A program made the position numbers and the translations under genes. 64,000 nucleotides of DNA from Antilocapra americana. Lineage: Eukaryota; Chordata; Mammalia; Artiodactyla; Antilocapridae. How positions within the stretch are numbered: position 1 is the stretch's first letter; each line of letters opens with the position of its first letter. The notes beneath the pieces were generated by a model. That model was not told where the DNA came from and made no database searches. It worked only from the letters and a program-made list of their open reading frames with translations. The stretch is from positions 6,360,618 through 6,424,617 of the forward strand of contig ML664175.1 of the NCBI GenBank assembly GCA_007570785.1. The letters run 5' to 3'. Of the stretch, positions 10,637-20,490 are shown piece after piece.

Positions 10637-11004
10637 AGTTCCAAAGAATAGCAAGGAGAGACAAGAAAGCCTTTCTCAGTGATCAAGGCAAAGAAATAGA
10701 GGAAAACAGTAGAATGGGAAAGACTAGAGATCTCTTCAAGAAAATTAGATACCAAGGGAACATTTCATGCAAAGATGGGCACAATAAAGGACAGAAATGG
10801 TATGGACCTAACAGAAGCAGAAGATATTAAGAAGAGGTGGCAAGAATACACAAAAGAACTGTACAAAAAAGATCTTCATGACCCAGATAATCACGATGGT
10901 GTGATCACTCACCTAGAGCCAGACATCCTGGAATATGAAGTCAAGTGGGCCTTAGGAAGCATCACTACGAACAAAGCTAGTGGGGTGATGGAATTTCAGT
11001 TGAG

Positions 11005-11354
11005 AATTATACTAACGCATATATATGGAATTTAGAAAGATGGTAATGAGAACCCTGCATGCGAGACAGCAAAAGGAACACAGATGTATAGATCAGACAC
11101 GTGGACTTTGTGGAAGAGGGCAAGGGTGGGAGGATATGGGAGAATGGCATTGAAACATGTTAATTACCATATGTGAAATCAATCGGCAGCCCAGGATTGA
11201 TGCTCGGGGCTGGTGCACCGAGATGTCCCAGGGGGAGGGAATTGGGAGGGGGGAGGGAGGGGGGTTCTGGAGGGGGAGCATATGTATACCCATGGCGGTG
11301 TCATGTCATTGTATGGCAAAACCAACACAATAAAGTAAAGAAAATTAAAAAAAA
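11005..11354 (+). mobile_element. L1-BT-like 3' end inside BovB
   Basis: The insert contains actaacgcatatatatggaa, the G-rich 3'UTR block (gggaggggggagggaggggg), a catggcggtgtcatg block and an A-rich tail. BovB sequence resumes at aatcctaaaag with about nine BovB bases missing. No target duplication is visible, so the insertion probably deleted part of the target. Confidence 0.93.
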
Positions 11355-11721
11355 AATCCTAAAAGATGATGCTGTGAAAGTGCTGTACTCAGTATGTCAA
11401 CAAATTTGGAAAACTCATCAGTGGCCACAAGCCTGGAAAAGGTCAGTTTTCATTCTAACCCCAAAGAAAGGCAATGCCAAAGAATGCTTAGACGACTGCA
11501 CAAGTGCACTCATCTCACACACTAGTAAAGTAATGCTCAAAATTCTCCAAGCCAGGCTTCAGCAATACCTGAACTGTGAACTACCAGATGTTCAGGCTGG
11601 TTTTAGAAAAGGCAGAGCAACCAGAGATCAAATTGCCAACATCCGCAATCATTGAAAAAGCAAGAGAGTTCCAGAAAAACATCTGTTTCTGCTTGTTGAC
11701 TATGGCAAAGCCTTTGACTGT

Positions 11722-12213
11722 GTGGATCACAACAAACTGTGGAAAATTCTTCAAGAGATGGGAATACCAGACCACCTGATCTGCCTCTTGAGAAATCTGT
11801 ATGAAGGTCAGGAAGCAAGAGTTAGAACTGGACATGGAACAACAGACTGGTTCCAAATAGGGAAAGGAGTACATCAAGGCTGTATGTTGTCACCCTGCTT
11901 ATTTAACTTATATGCAGAGTACATCATGAGAAATGCTGAGCTGGATGAAGCACAAGTTGGAATCAAGATTGCCAAGAGAAATATCAATAACCTCAGATAT
12001 GCAGATGATACCACCCTTATGACAGAAAGCAAAGAAGAACTAAAGAGCCTCTTGATGAAAATGGAAGAAGACAGTGAAAAAGTTGGCTTGGAACTAAACA
12101 CTCAGAAAACAAAGATCATAGCATCTGGTCCCATTACTTCATGGCAAATAGGTGGGGAAACAGTGGAAAGAGTGAGAGACGTTCTTTTTTTGGGGGGGCT
12201 CCATTCACTGTAG
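11722..12213 (+). pseudogene. BovB reverse-transcriptase fragment (copy A)
   Basis: An open frame of 163 codons covers the middle of the BovB reverse transcriptase, with DHNKLWKILQEMGIPDHL at the N-terminal side, TDWFQIGKGVHQGCMLSPCL (fingers/palm region) and NNLRYADDTT. The YADD catalytic aspartates are present. It begins after a frameshift that separates it from the upstream RT region (ending about 11655) and runs out of the BovB frame near 12190. It is a relic, not a functional enzyme. Confidence 0.85.
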
Positions 12214-12370
12214 ATGGTGACTGCAGCCATGAAATTAAAAGACACTGGCTCCTTGGCAGAAAAATATTAAGACCAACATAGAGAGCATATTAAAAAGCAG
12301 AGACATTCCTTTGCCAAGAAAGGTCCATCGAGTCAAAGCTATGGTTTTTCCAATAGTCACGTATGGATGT

Positions 12371-13304
12371 GTTCAGTTCAGGTCAGTCGCTGGTTGTGTC
12401 TGACTCTTTGTGACCCCATGGACTGCAGCATGCTAGAACTCCCTGTCCATCACCAACTTCCGGAGTCCACCGAAACTTATGTCTATTGAGTCGGTGATGC
12501 CATTCAACCATCTCATCCTCTGTCACCCCCTTCTCCTCCTGTTCTTAATCTTTTCCAGCATCAGGGTCTTTTCAAATGAGTCAGCTCTTCACATCAGGTG
12601 GCCAAAGTATTGGAGTTTCAGCTTCAACATCAGTCCTTTCAGAGAACACTCAGGACTGATCTCCTTTAGAGTGGAATCTTTGGATCTCCTTGCAGTCCAA
12701 GGGACTCTCAAGAGTCTTGTCCAACACCACAGTTCTAAAGCATCAATTCCCTGGTTCTCACCTTTCTTTTTAGTCCAACTCTCATGTCCATACATGAGCA
12801 CTGGAAAAACCATAGCCTTAACTAGATGGACCTTTATTGGCAAAGTAAGGTCTCTGGTTTTTAATATGCTGTCTAGGTTGGTCATAATTTTCCTTCCAAG
12901 GATTAAGCATGTTTTAATTTCATGGCTGCAGTCACCATCTGCAGTGATTTTGGAGCCACCAAAAAATAAAGTCAGCCAATGTTTCCACTGTTTCCCCATC
13001 TATTTCCCGTGAAGTGATGGGACTGGATGCCTTGATGTTAGTTTTCTGAGTGTTGAGCTTTAAGCCAGCTTATTCACTCTCCTCTTCCATTTTCATCAAG
13101 AGGCTCTTTAGTTCTTCTTCACTTTCTGCCATAAGAGTGGTGTTATCTGCATATCTGAGGTTATTTATATTTCTCCCAGTAATCTTGATTCCAGCTTGTG
13201 TTTCTTCTAGCCGAGCGTTTCTCATGATTTACTCTGCATATAAGTTAAATAAGAAGGGTGACAATATACAGTTTTGATGTACTCCTTTCCCAATTTGGAA
13301 CAGT
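12371..13304 (-). mobile_element. Inverted BovB nested in copy A
   Basis: On the minus strand this is the 3' third of BovB, from the RT middle (13304) to the tail (gttcagttcagg at 12371). It interrupts copy A between gtatggatgt (12361-12370) and gagagttg (13305). Those words are adjacent in other BovB copies, so the insertion is precise, but no target duplication is visible. Its active-site codons read YADN rather than YADD. It is inverted relative to its host and forms long complementary arms with it. Confidence 0.93.
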
Positions 13305-13720
13305 GAGAGTTGAACTATAAAGAAAACTGAGTGCGGAAGAATTGATGCTTTTGAACTGTGGTGTTGGAGAAGACTCTTGAGAGTCCCTTGGACTGCAGAG
13401 GATCCAATCAGTACATCTAAAGGGAAATCAGCCCTGAATATTCATTGGAAGGACTGATGCTGAAGCTGAAACTCCAATACTTTGGCCACGTGATGCAAAG
13501 TGACTCATTTGAAAAGACCTTGATGCTGGGAAAGTTTGAAGGCAGGAGAAGGGAGCGACAGAGGATGAGATGGTTGGATGGCATCACCAACTCAATGGAT
13601 ATGAGTTTGAGTAAACTCCGGGAATTGGTGATAGACAAGGAGGCCTGGCATGCTGCAGTCCATGGGGTCGCAATGAGTCAGACACGACTGAGTGACTGAA
13701 CTGGACTAAACTGAACTGAT

Positions 13721-13920
13721 GGTCATTCAGTTGAGTCTGACTCTTTGCGACCCTATGGACTGTAGTCCACCAGGCTCCTCTGCCCATGGGAATTCTCCAG
13801 GCCTGAATACTGAAGTGGGTATCCATTCACTTCTCCAGGAGATTTTCCTAACCCAGGAATCGAACCAAAGTCTTTGAAATTGCAGGCGAGTTCTTTACCA
13901 TCTTAGCCATAAGGGAAGCC
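13721..13920 (-). mobile_element. Bov-tA SINE
   Basis: This reverse Bov-tA abuts the BovB tail directly. It runs from tcattcagttgagtctgac to the head end tcttagccataagggaagcc. The tRNA-like head is diverged (agccataaggg in place of gagccaccaggg). Confidence 0.92.
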
Positions 13921-14669
13921 TGTGATCCTTTATGTTGTGCAGAAATTTCTCCCTGGAGACTTGTAAACTAGTTTCTCATTTGAGATAGTTTATAGGTAAC
14001 CTTCTTTATGAGGATTAGGGGGAGACCAAGATATCCCCTTGGGTTTCTTTATGTTTTTATAAAATATACCATGCCATACTGGGTACTTTACCATTTGTTT
14101 TTTTCCACCTATATCAGTCATGAGTTCAGACATGAAGTGCAGAGTCCACTCTGACTAGTTAAAACAAGAAAGAGATTGACATAAATTATATTAAAGCTGG
14201 GGGAGAAACACACTTGAGATCAAGCTTCTTGGAGGATCACCCACACCTAGTGGCAGAAGCTGACCTGATGGGGAAGCCCTGAAGCTGTTGAGTACCAGAT
14301 GATGTTGGGAAGTCCATGTTACTGCAAGTGCTAAAGCCACTAGCCCCGCTGCCAGTTTTGTGTAAAAAATTCTACCCGGAACTACCAAAAAACCTCCACA
14401 GGCATTGCTGCCTCCACCACCCCAAATTATATGCCTCTACCACTCCTCTCCCAAGGAGCAAGGGACATTTCCATCAGCCTGTCACCAGCATTGCATACTT
14501 ACCCCCGAAATAGTGTCATCTTTGTGCGCCAAATTGGCAGAGCCTTAACCTCAGGCCTGTGTTCTAGCTACAAGGGAAACTGGACATTTGTGTTCCACTT
14601 TGCAGAGTTTGGATTCACAGTGTGGGTATTTCCCCAAACAGTAGTCAATTCAAAAGATAATGAACTCTG
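13921..14669. other. No recognised feature
   Basis: About 750 bases with no repeat family that I recognise. Open frames near 14431-14751 run into the neighbouring CHR SINE and are not supported as genes. Confidence 0.4.
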
Positions 14670-14795
14670 GTACTTCCATGGCAGTTCAGTGGTTAAGACT
14701 CTGTGCTTCCAATGCAGGGGGCACAGGTTTGATCCCTGGTTGGGGAACTAAGATCCTGTATGCCTCAAGGTGAGGCCAAAAAAAAAAAAAAAGAG
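14670..14795 (+). mobile_element. CHR-type tRNA SINE
   Basis: The sequence has the head cagttcagtggttaagac, a B-box-like ggtttgatccctgg, then ggggaactaagatcctg and a 15-A tail. This is the cetartiodactyl CHR SINE pattern. Imperfect duplications, agataatgaactctg (14655-14669) and aagtaatgggctctg (14796-14810), flank it. Confidence 0.88.
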
Positions 14796-14921
14796 AAGTA
14801 ATGGGCTCTGTGAATGGGGTGGATATCTCTGCTCCATCCCAGCCAATTTCTTGCTTCCAAAGAGTGGCATGTGGGTAAGAAAAGACTAGAGGAAACTTTT
14901 ATTGAGACACTTGGTAGTATA

Positions 14922-15993
14922 AGCCTTTGACTATGTGGATCACAATAAACTGTGGAAAATTCTAAAAGAGATGGGAATACCAGACCATCTGACCTGTCTC
15001 TTGAGAAACCTATATGCAGATCAGGAAGCAACAGTTAGAACTGGACATGGAACAACAGACTGGTTCCAAATAGAAAAAGGAGTACGTCAGGGCTGTATAT
15101 TGTCACCCTGTTTATTTAACTTGTATGCAGAGTACATCATGAGAAATGCTGGGCTAGAAGAAGCACAAGCTGGAATCAAGACTGCTGGGAGAAATATCAA
15201 TAACCTCAGATAGGCAGATGACACCACCCTTATGACAGAAGGTGAAGAAGAACTAAAAAGCCTCTTGATGAAAATGAAAGAGGAGAGGGAAAAAGATGGC
15301 TTAAAGCTCAATATTCAGAAAACTAAGATCATGGCATCAGGTCCCATCACTTCATGGCAAATAGATGGAGAAACAGTGGAAACAATGTCAGACTTTATTT
15401 TTTTGGGCTGTAAAATCACTGCAGATGGTGATTGCAGCCATGAAATTAAAAGACATTTACTCCTTGGAAGGAAAGTTATGACCAACCTAGATAGCATATT
15501 GAAAAGCAGAGACATTACTTTGCCAACAAAGGTCCATCTAGTCAAGGGTATGGTTTTTCCAGTGGTCATGTATGGATGTGAGAGTTGGGTGGTGAAGAAA
15601 GCTGAGCGCCGAAGAATTGATGCTTTTGAACTGTGGTGTTGGAGAAGACTCTTGAGAGTCGCTTGGACTGCAAGGAGATCCAACCAGTCCATCCTACAGG
15701 AGATCAGTCCTGGGTGTTCATTGGAAGGACTGATGTTGTAGTTGAAGCTCCAGTACTTTGATCACCTCATGCAAAGAGCTGACTCATTGGAAAAGACCCT
15801 AATGCTGGGAAGGATTGGCGGCAGGAGAAGAAGGGGACAACAGAGGATGAGGTGGCTGAATGGCATCACTGACTCAATGGACATGGGTTTGGGTAGACTC
15901 CAGGACTTGGTGATGGACAGGAAGGCCTGGCTTGCTGCAATTCATGGGGTCACAAAGAGTTGGACACGACTGAGCAACTGAATGGAACTGAAC
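14922..15993 (+). mobile_element. BovB copy B with 10-bp TSD
   Basis: This 5'-truncated BovB covers the RT middle to the tail. It has a perfect 10-bp target duplication, tggtagtata, at 14912-14921 and 15994-16003. The RT frame from about 14935 is open until 15213, where the tyrosine codon of YADD is replaced by TAG (15211-15213). The frame continues after it (15232-15741). It carries the sequence variants aaaaagatggctta, gatggagaaacagtgg and atcctacaggagatcagtcc, which it shares with copy D at 28461-30600. Confidence 0.96.
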
Positions 15994-16003
15994 TGGTAGT
16001 ATA

Positions 16004-17624
16004 TATGGTGAGTGTGCCGCCCATGGACATTGGAACTTACCTTATTAAGATGCTCTGTTGTTTCTAGCAGAAACATGTTAGCATCTGCATCTCTTCACCT
16101 ATAAAGGGAGTTCTATGGGAATTAACACCACCCCACCATCTGTCAATCCATCACTGAATCCATTGATTGGACTCCTTTTCCCCTTTGCCACTTGGGTTGA
16201 ATAACCCAGAGGCTCTTGTTTTACACAATGTCCCAGACTTTCTCCCTGGAGTAAGCTCCCTGGTCATCCGCAGTGTAGCTGGCTTGCTATCTGCCCTCTC
16301 ATTGCTGCCTTCCGTGCCAGGTCTCACTTCCTCACTTGCCTGCCAGTGTTTTTTGTGTCTTTCAAGTATACAACCTCTGCCTCATCTTGGGTCTGCCTGA
16401 GGGGGATCCCAGGCTAAGCTGAACTTTTTGCCCTAGGTGCTTTCACATTGTGAGTTATTTCTTTTATAAGTGTTTAATGAGGAAAGCAAGGCTGAGTTAG
16501 CAACCTGACTTCCTTACAAGACTTCTTTCCTCACTCCCTCTGAAGTCTGTCTTGGAGTAATCTGCTTCAGGGCAGGGACTATAGCTCCAGTCTTCAGGCT
16601 TGGCCACAAAAGCCCTCACAGCTTCTCCTTGCTGCCCCCTGCGATAGTTCAGGGTCCTGCTAGAATACTTTAAAAGCGTTCATCTCACTTCTCTCAGAGT
16701 TCCTCTCTGTTGCTTTCCAGAAAGCAGAAGAACCACCAGAGAGTTTAAGCAGTACAACTTTGAGCCTTTTACAATGACAAAAACTATAAGCTCTTTGCCT
16801 CTTAAGACTAGATTCTCTTTCAACAAGGGAGGTAATTTCCATTTTGCTCTGCAAGAATAAATAAAGCTGTCACAATTCTATCAGTTTTATAGCTTGGACT
16901 TCTTCCAGGTGATTTTATATCCAGCAGTTTGGTTGTTGACAGAGCCTTAGTTAGGCTGAGCTACCTGCAAACCTTTCCAACATACCTCCATAGGAGCACT
17001 GGAAACTTCTGAAAGAGCCTGCGTACTATAAAAATCAGAACATTTGTACATAGCTTTTCTACATGGGATGGAACAGAATTTCAAGACCCCTTCAAAGCAT
17101 GCTTTTATAAGAAAAGTTTGAACTATGGAAAAAGAAGTCCCTTTTCAAAAGGTGCTGTCTTTGCACGAGGCTTGCTCTCTCCAGCCTCCAGCTGCTGACC
17201 GGCCCTTCGACCCCTCTGTGTATGTATGGGCTTCCCATGCTCCTACCCCTTTGCTTTTTCCAGATATAAAAGTCAAACCCTCCTACTTCAGTTCCTTTTC
17301 TCTGAAAACACTTGACCGCTGAGTTCCTCAAACACTCTGTTTTCAAGTTGTGGAAAATGGAGGCACAGAAGAGAGAAGTGATGTCTTTAGAGTTATTTAT
17401 GGTGTGGAGGGAAGGAGAGATGCCTCAGAAAATGCTCCTGTAGAAATCAGATAGAAACGCTTTTATGCCACTTAGTGCTTGAAAAGAACCACTAGAAGGG
17501 GCCAGCATGGAGGAAGCTGAGGATGAATTTGACAAATACTACAGAATATTAGGTTTTGCTTTTTCCTTCTGCAAATTGTTTTTCAGAAAATAAGGAGTTT
17601 CCTTGTACCTATATAGTCGATATC
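16004..17624. other. Single-copy stretch, no gene recognised
   Basis: About 1.6 kb of moderate-GC sequence with no repeat that I recognise. Short frames at 16167-16400 and 17125-17322 have no recognisable similarity. Confidence 0.45.
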
Positions 17625-17955
17625 AAATTTCTGTTGAATACCTACTATAGGCTACACAATGCCCTGGACCAGGGATCAGCAAACTTTTTCTGTAAAGGGC
17701 CAGGAAGTAGATGTTTTAGGCTTTGCAAGTCATACAGTCTCTGTCACAACTGTTCAACTTTGCTATGACAGAGCAAAAGCAGTCACAGGCAATATGCAAA
17801 TAAATAGGCCTGCCATGTTCCAGTGAAACTATTTATAAAACTGTTGTTCACAGATTTGGTCCATAGGCCATATTTGCTGATCCTTGTTTTAGGCACTGGG
17901 GATACAATAGTTCAGAAAACAATATCCTTGCTTTCAAAGAGTCTATATTCTGATG
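17625..17955 (-). mobile_element. L2 3' end split by a DNA transposon
   Basis: The flanks read ttctgttgaatacctactatagg ahead of the interruption and ttttaggcactggggatac after it. Together they follow the reverse complement of the mammalian L2 3' end. The 217-base interruption is described separately. Confidence 0.75.
17670..17886. mobile_element. hAT-like MITE inside L2
   Basis: The terminal inverted repeats are visible: cagggatcagcaaa at the left and, on the other strand, caaggatcagcaaa at the right. The interior (ttctgtaaagggccagg ... ggccatatttgctga) matches a common mammalian hAT-Charlie-type non-autonomous element. An 8-bp target duplication is no longer clear. Family name not assigned. 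Confidence 0.78.
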
Positions 17956-18028
17956 CAAGTTCTACTTTAAAATCTGAATCTTTATAAATGGGTATTTGTG
18001 ATTTGGAATAAGCATTCAACTACAGCAT

Positions 18029-18032
18029 TGTG

Positions 18033-18070
<38 letters not shown>
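18029..18070. repeat. (GT)n microsatellite
   Basis: About 42 bases of GT dinucleotide with one GC step. It directly abuts the 3'-tail side of a reverse Bov-tA SINE. Confidence 0.95.
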
Positions 18071-18075
<5 letters not shown>

Positions 18076-18267
18076 TGCTCAGTTGTGTCCAGCTCTTTGC
18101 AGCACCATAGGCTGTAGCCAGCCAGATTCCTCTGTCCTTGGAAGTCCAGGAATACTGGAGTGGGTAGCCATTCCCTTCTCCAGGGGATCTTCCCAACCCA
18201 GTGATCGAACCCAAGTCTCCTGCATTGCAGGCAGATTCTTTATCATCTGAGCCACCAGGGAAGCCCA
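18071..18267 (-). mobile_element. Bov-tA SINE
   Basis: Reverse Bov-tA running from ttgctcagttgtgtccagc to the head gagccaccagggaagccc. The block ggaatactggagtgggtagc is intact. The SINE tail end is joined to the GT microsatellite. Confidence 0.95.
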
Positions 18268-18647
18268 TACATGGATTCAAAACAGGTATAGAGGGGAGTG
18301 AAGATAGCATGCCCTAGAAATTTGTGTGAAGTGACCCAAAAAGCAGCTCTTAAAAAACATGCTTGTGATGAGTTTTATCAAAATTACTTCATGTACATGA
18401 GATTGGTAAAGAAGAAATACTTGATTGATAAATTGGTGTTTTTAGATTGATTCTGTAGATATAATTTACATATATATGTGAATGAAATTAAACTACTAGC
18501 TTTCTTTAAGTAGAAATTTGACAAATTCACATTCTTGAAATTATGTATTCAAGTTGGCTAAAATACTTTTTGAGGACCCTCTCTTTGGAGAAGTGGGAGA
18601 TGCCTTCTATTTCATCTCCTGAGCTATCATTTTCTTCTCATTTCTTT
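18268..18647. other. No recognised feature
   Basis: AT-rich single-copy sequence between a SINE and the PPIA pseudogene. It includes a tatatatgtg run near 18470. Confidence 0.4.
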
Positions 18648-19292
18648 TTTTGTTTAGTTTTTATATCATAGTCATAAACTTAACTTTGCAATCCAGCTTA
18701 ACTTGGAGGGGGATGAGGAGAATATGGAACCCAAAGAATAGCAGTGGGAGCACAAAAATTATAGAAGTTATTTCAAGAAGATGTGGATGATGGGATGCTC
18801 TCCTGAGCTACAGAGGGAATGGTCTGGTGGTTAAATACAAGTCAGATTTATTAGATTTGTCCACAGTCAGCAATTTTGATCTCCTTCCTGGTCTTGCCAT
18901 TCTTGGACTGCAGCACTCTGAGGCTTCTACAGTATTCATGTCCCCGTTCGCCTTACCAAAGACCACATGCTTGCCATCCAAACACTCATCTACACTTGGC
19001 AGTCTGTAGATGAAAAACTGGGAGCCATTTGTGTTGGGGCCAACATTGGTCATGGACAAGATACTAGGACCTGTGTGCTACAGGATGAAATTCTTGTCAT
19101 CAAATTTCCTTCCATAGATGGACTAGCCATCAGAGCCATTATGGTTTGTGAAGTCACCACCCTGCACATACATAAATCCTGGAATTATTCTGTGAAGGCA
19201 GGAAACTTTATGTCAAATCTTTTCTGCCCAGTGCTCAGAGTTCAGAAGTTTTATGCTGCTTTTGGAACTTTTTCTGCAAACAGCCTGAGAGA
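18648..19292 (-). pseudogene. PPIA: Processed pseudogene of cyclophilin A
   Basis: On the minus strand the sequence follows the mRNA of peptidyl-prolyl isomerase A without introns. It begins at about codon 22 (ELFA...KVPK region) and runs through the conserved [10 protein letters not shown] and DGKHVVFGK motifs to a stop in the expected place (18851-18853). It continues into the PPIA 3'UTR (gttccatattctcc, then gctggattgcaaagttaag) and ends in a short A-rich tail near 18650. The first 21 or so codons are missing. An in-frame TAG (19078-19080) replaces a lysine upstream of GPNTNGSQ, and small indels shift the frame near the C-terminus. It is a 5'-truncated, L1-type retrocopy. It encodes no active isomerase. 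Confidence 0.93.
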
Positions 19293-19429
19293 GTAGTGAC
19301 CCAGGGCTTGTTGGCTATGTGTGAGACCAGGTGGGGTTGACCATGGTTGGGCAGTGGGTGAGACTCCAGGCAGCTGCATCTGCAAGGTCCTCCTCACATT
19401 CCTTGATCCAGCTTTCTCCCTGCTTCTAC

Positions 19430-20262
19430 TCCTTCTCTCACACCCTCCACAATTCACTCTCTACAAACCTGTCAAAGTGGTTATTTTAATATAGAAATCA
19501 GATCATGTGGCTTTCCTGCTTAGGACCCTCATATGGCTTCCTCCCACATTTGAAATACTATCCAAAGCCCTTCTCATGACCCACCAAGGCCACCACAACA
19601 GCCTGGCACTCACCTCTCTCTCCCGCTGGTTTCCCATTCTTCTTTCCTCCCTCACTGTGGTTCAGTCTCACTCTTCTTACTGGTCATTTACTCAAGACCT
19701 TGCATTTGCTCTCTTTCTGCATGATGCTTCCTTTTATTTCCTTACTTCATTCAGGTCTCTGCTTGAATGCCTTCTCCCCAGAGAGACCTCTGCAGTTGCC
19801 CTATCTAAAGAGACTTCTGAAAAAAGTGAAAGTGTTAGTCGCTCAGTTGTGTCTGACTTTTTGCTACCCAATGGACTGTAGCCCACCAGGCTCCTCTGTC
19901 CATGGCAAGAATACTGGAGTGGGTAGCCATTCCCTTCTCCAGGGGATCTTCCTGACTCAGGGATTGAACCTGGATCTCCCATATTGCTGGCAGATTCTTT
20001 ATCATTTAGCCACCAGAGAAGCCCCAAAGAGACTCCTAGGTATTCTCTGTGCCCTTAATGTTCTTTTTCTTCATAGCACTCATTATGCTCTGCCTTTGTT
20101 ACATGTATTATTTGTGTATTTACCAGTCTCCCTCACTGGAATGGATGCTTCATGAGGGCCTTGTCTTTTTTGTTTTTTAATGCTGAATTCTCAGTGTCTA
20201 GAATAGTGCCTTGCATATAGTAGACAGTCAATAAATATTGAATAAATGAATAAATAAGTGAA
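19430..20262 (+). mobile_element. L2 3' region split by a SINE
   Basis: The left part reads caaagtggttattttaatat, then gatcatgtggctttcctgc, and later catttgctctctttctgcatg and tcaggtctctgcttgaatgcc. The right part reads ccctcactggaatggatgc, then cttcatgagggcc and agtcaataaatattgaa. Both follow the sense strand of the mammalian L2 3' end, including the tgaataaatgaa terminus. A Bov-tA sits at 19819-20025. Confidence 0.88.
19819..20025 (-). mobile_element. Bov-tA SINE inside L2
   Basis: Reverse Bov-tA with duplications aaagagacttct (19807-19818) and aaagagactcct (20026-20037), one mismatch, exactly at the break in the L2. Confidence 0.95.
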
Positions 20263-20270
20263 TGCATATG

Positions 20271-20490
20271 TGGGTGCTAAGTTGCTTCATTCATGTACAA
20301 CTCTTTGTGACCCTATGGATTATAGCCTGCCAGGCTTCTCTGTCCAAGGGATTCTCTAGCTAAGAATAATGGAGTGGGTTGCTGTGGCCTCCTCAGGGGA
20401 TCTTCCCAACCTAGGGATGGAAACTGCATCTCTTTATATCTCCTGAATTGGCAGGCAGGTTCCTTGCCACTAGTGCCACCTAGGAAGCTC
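20271..20490 (-). mobile_element. Diverged Bov-tA SINE
   Basis: An older reverse Bov-tA. The blocks caactctttgtgaccctatg, ggagtgggttgctgtgg and agtgccacctaggaagc are recognisable but substituted. An extra tctctttatatctcctg segment sits in the head region. Confidence 0.88.

Larger units (their letters stand above)
10629..13719 (+). mobile_element. BovB copy A, twice interrupted
   Basis: This is a 5'-truncated RTE-type LINE on the plus strand in three pieces: 10629-11004, 11355-12370 and 13305-13719. It starts upstream of the reverse-transcriptase domain (frame reading RDLFKKI then KDRNGMDLTEAED) and ends in the typical gactgaactgg...ctgaactga tail. Between the pieces sit an L1 3' end (11005-11354) and an inverted BovB (12371-13304). 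Frameshifts and the insertions make it non-coding. The YADD active site is still readable at 11998-12009. Confidence 0.95.

Noticed and set aside
12479..13012. 177-codon plus-strand frame
   Set aside because: Antisense to the inverted BovB at 12371-13304; the biological frame is on the minus strand.
18020..18310. 96-codon frame with a His-Thr repeat tail
   Set aside because: Translation of a Bov-tA SINE and the neighbouring CA/GT microsatellite.
18808..19059. Cyclophilin-like 83-codon frame as a possible functional gene
   Set aside because: Upstream in-frame TAG, missing N-terminus, indels and mRNA-like 3'UTR with tail show it is part of a processed PPIA pseudogene.
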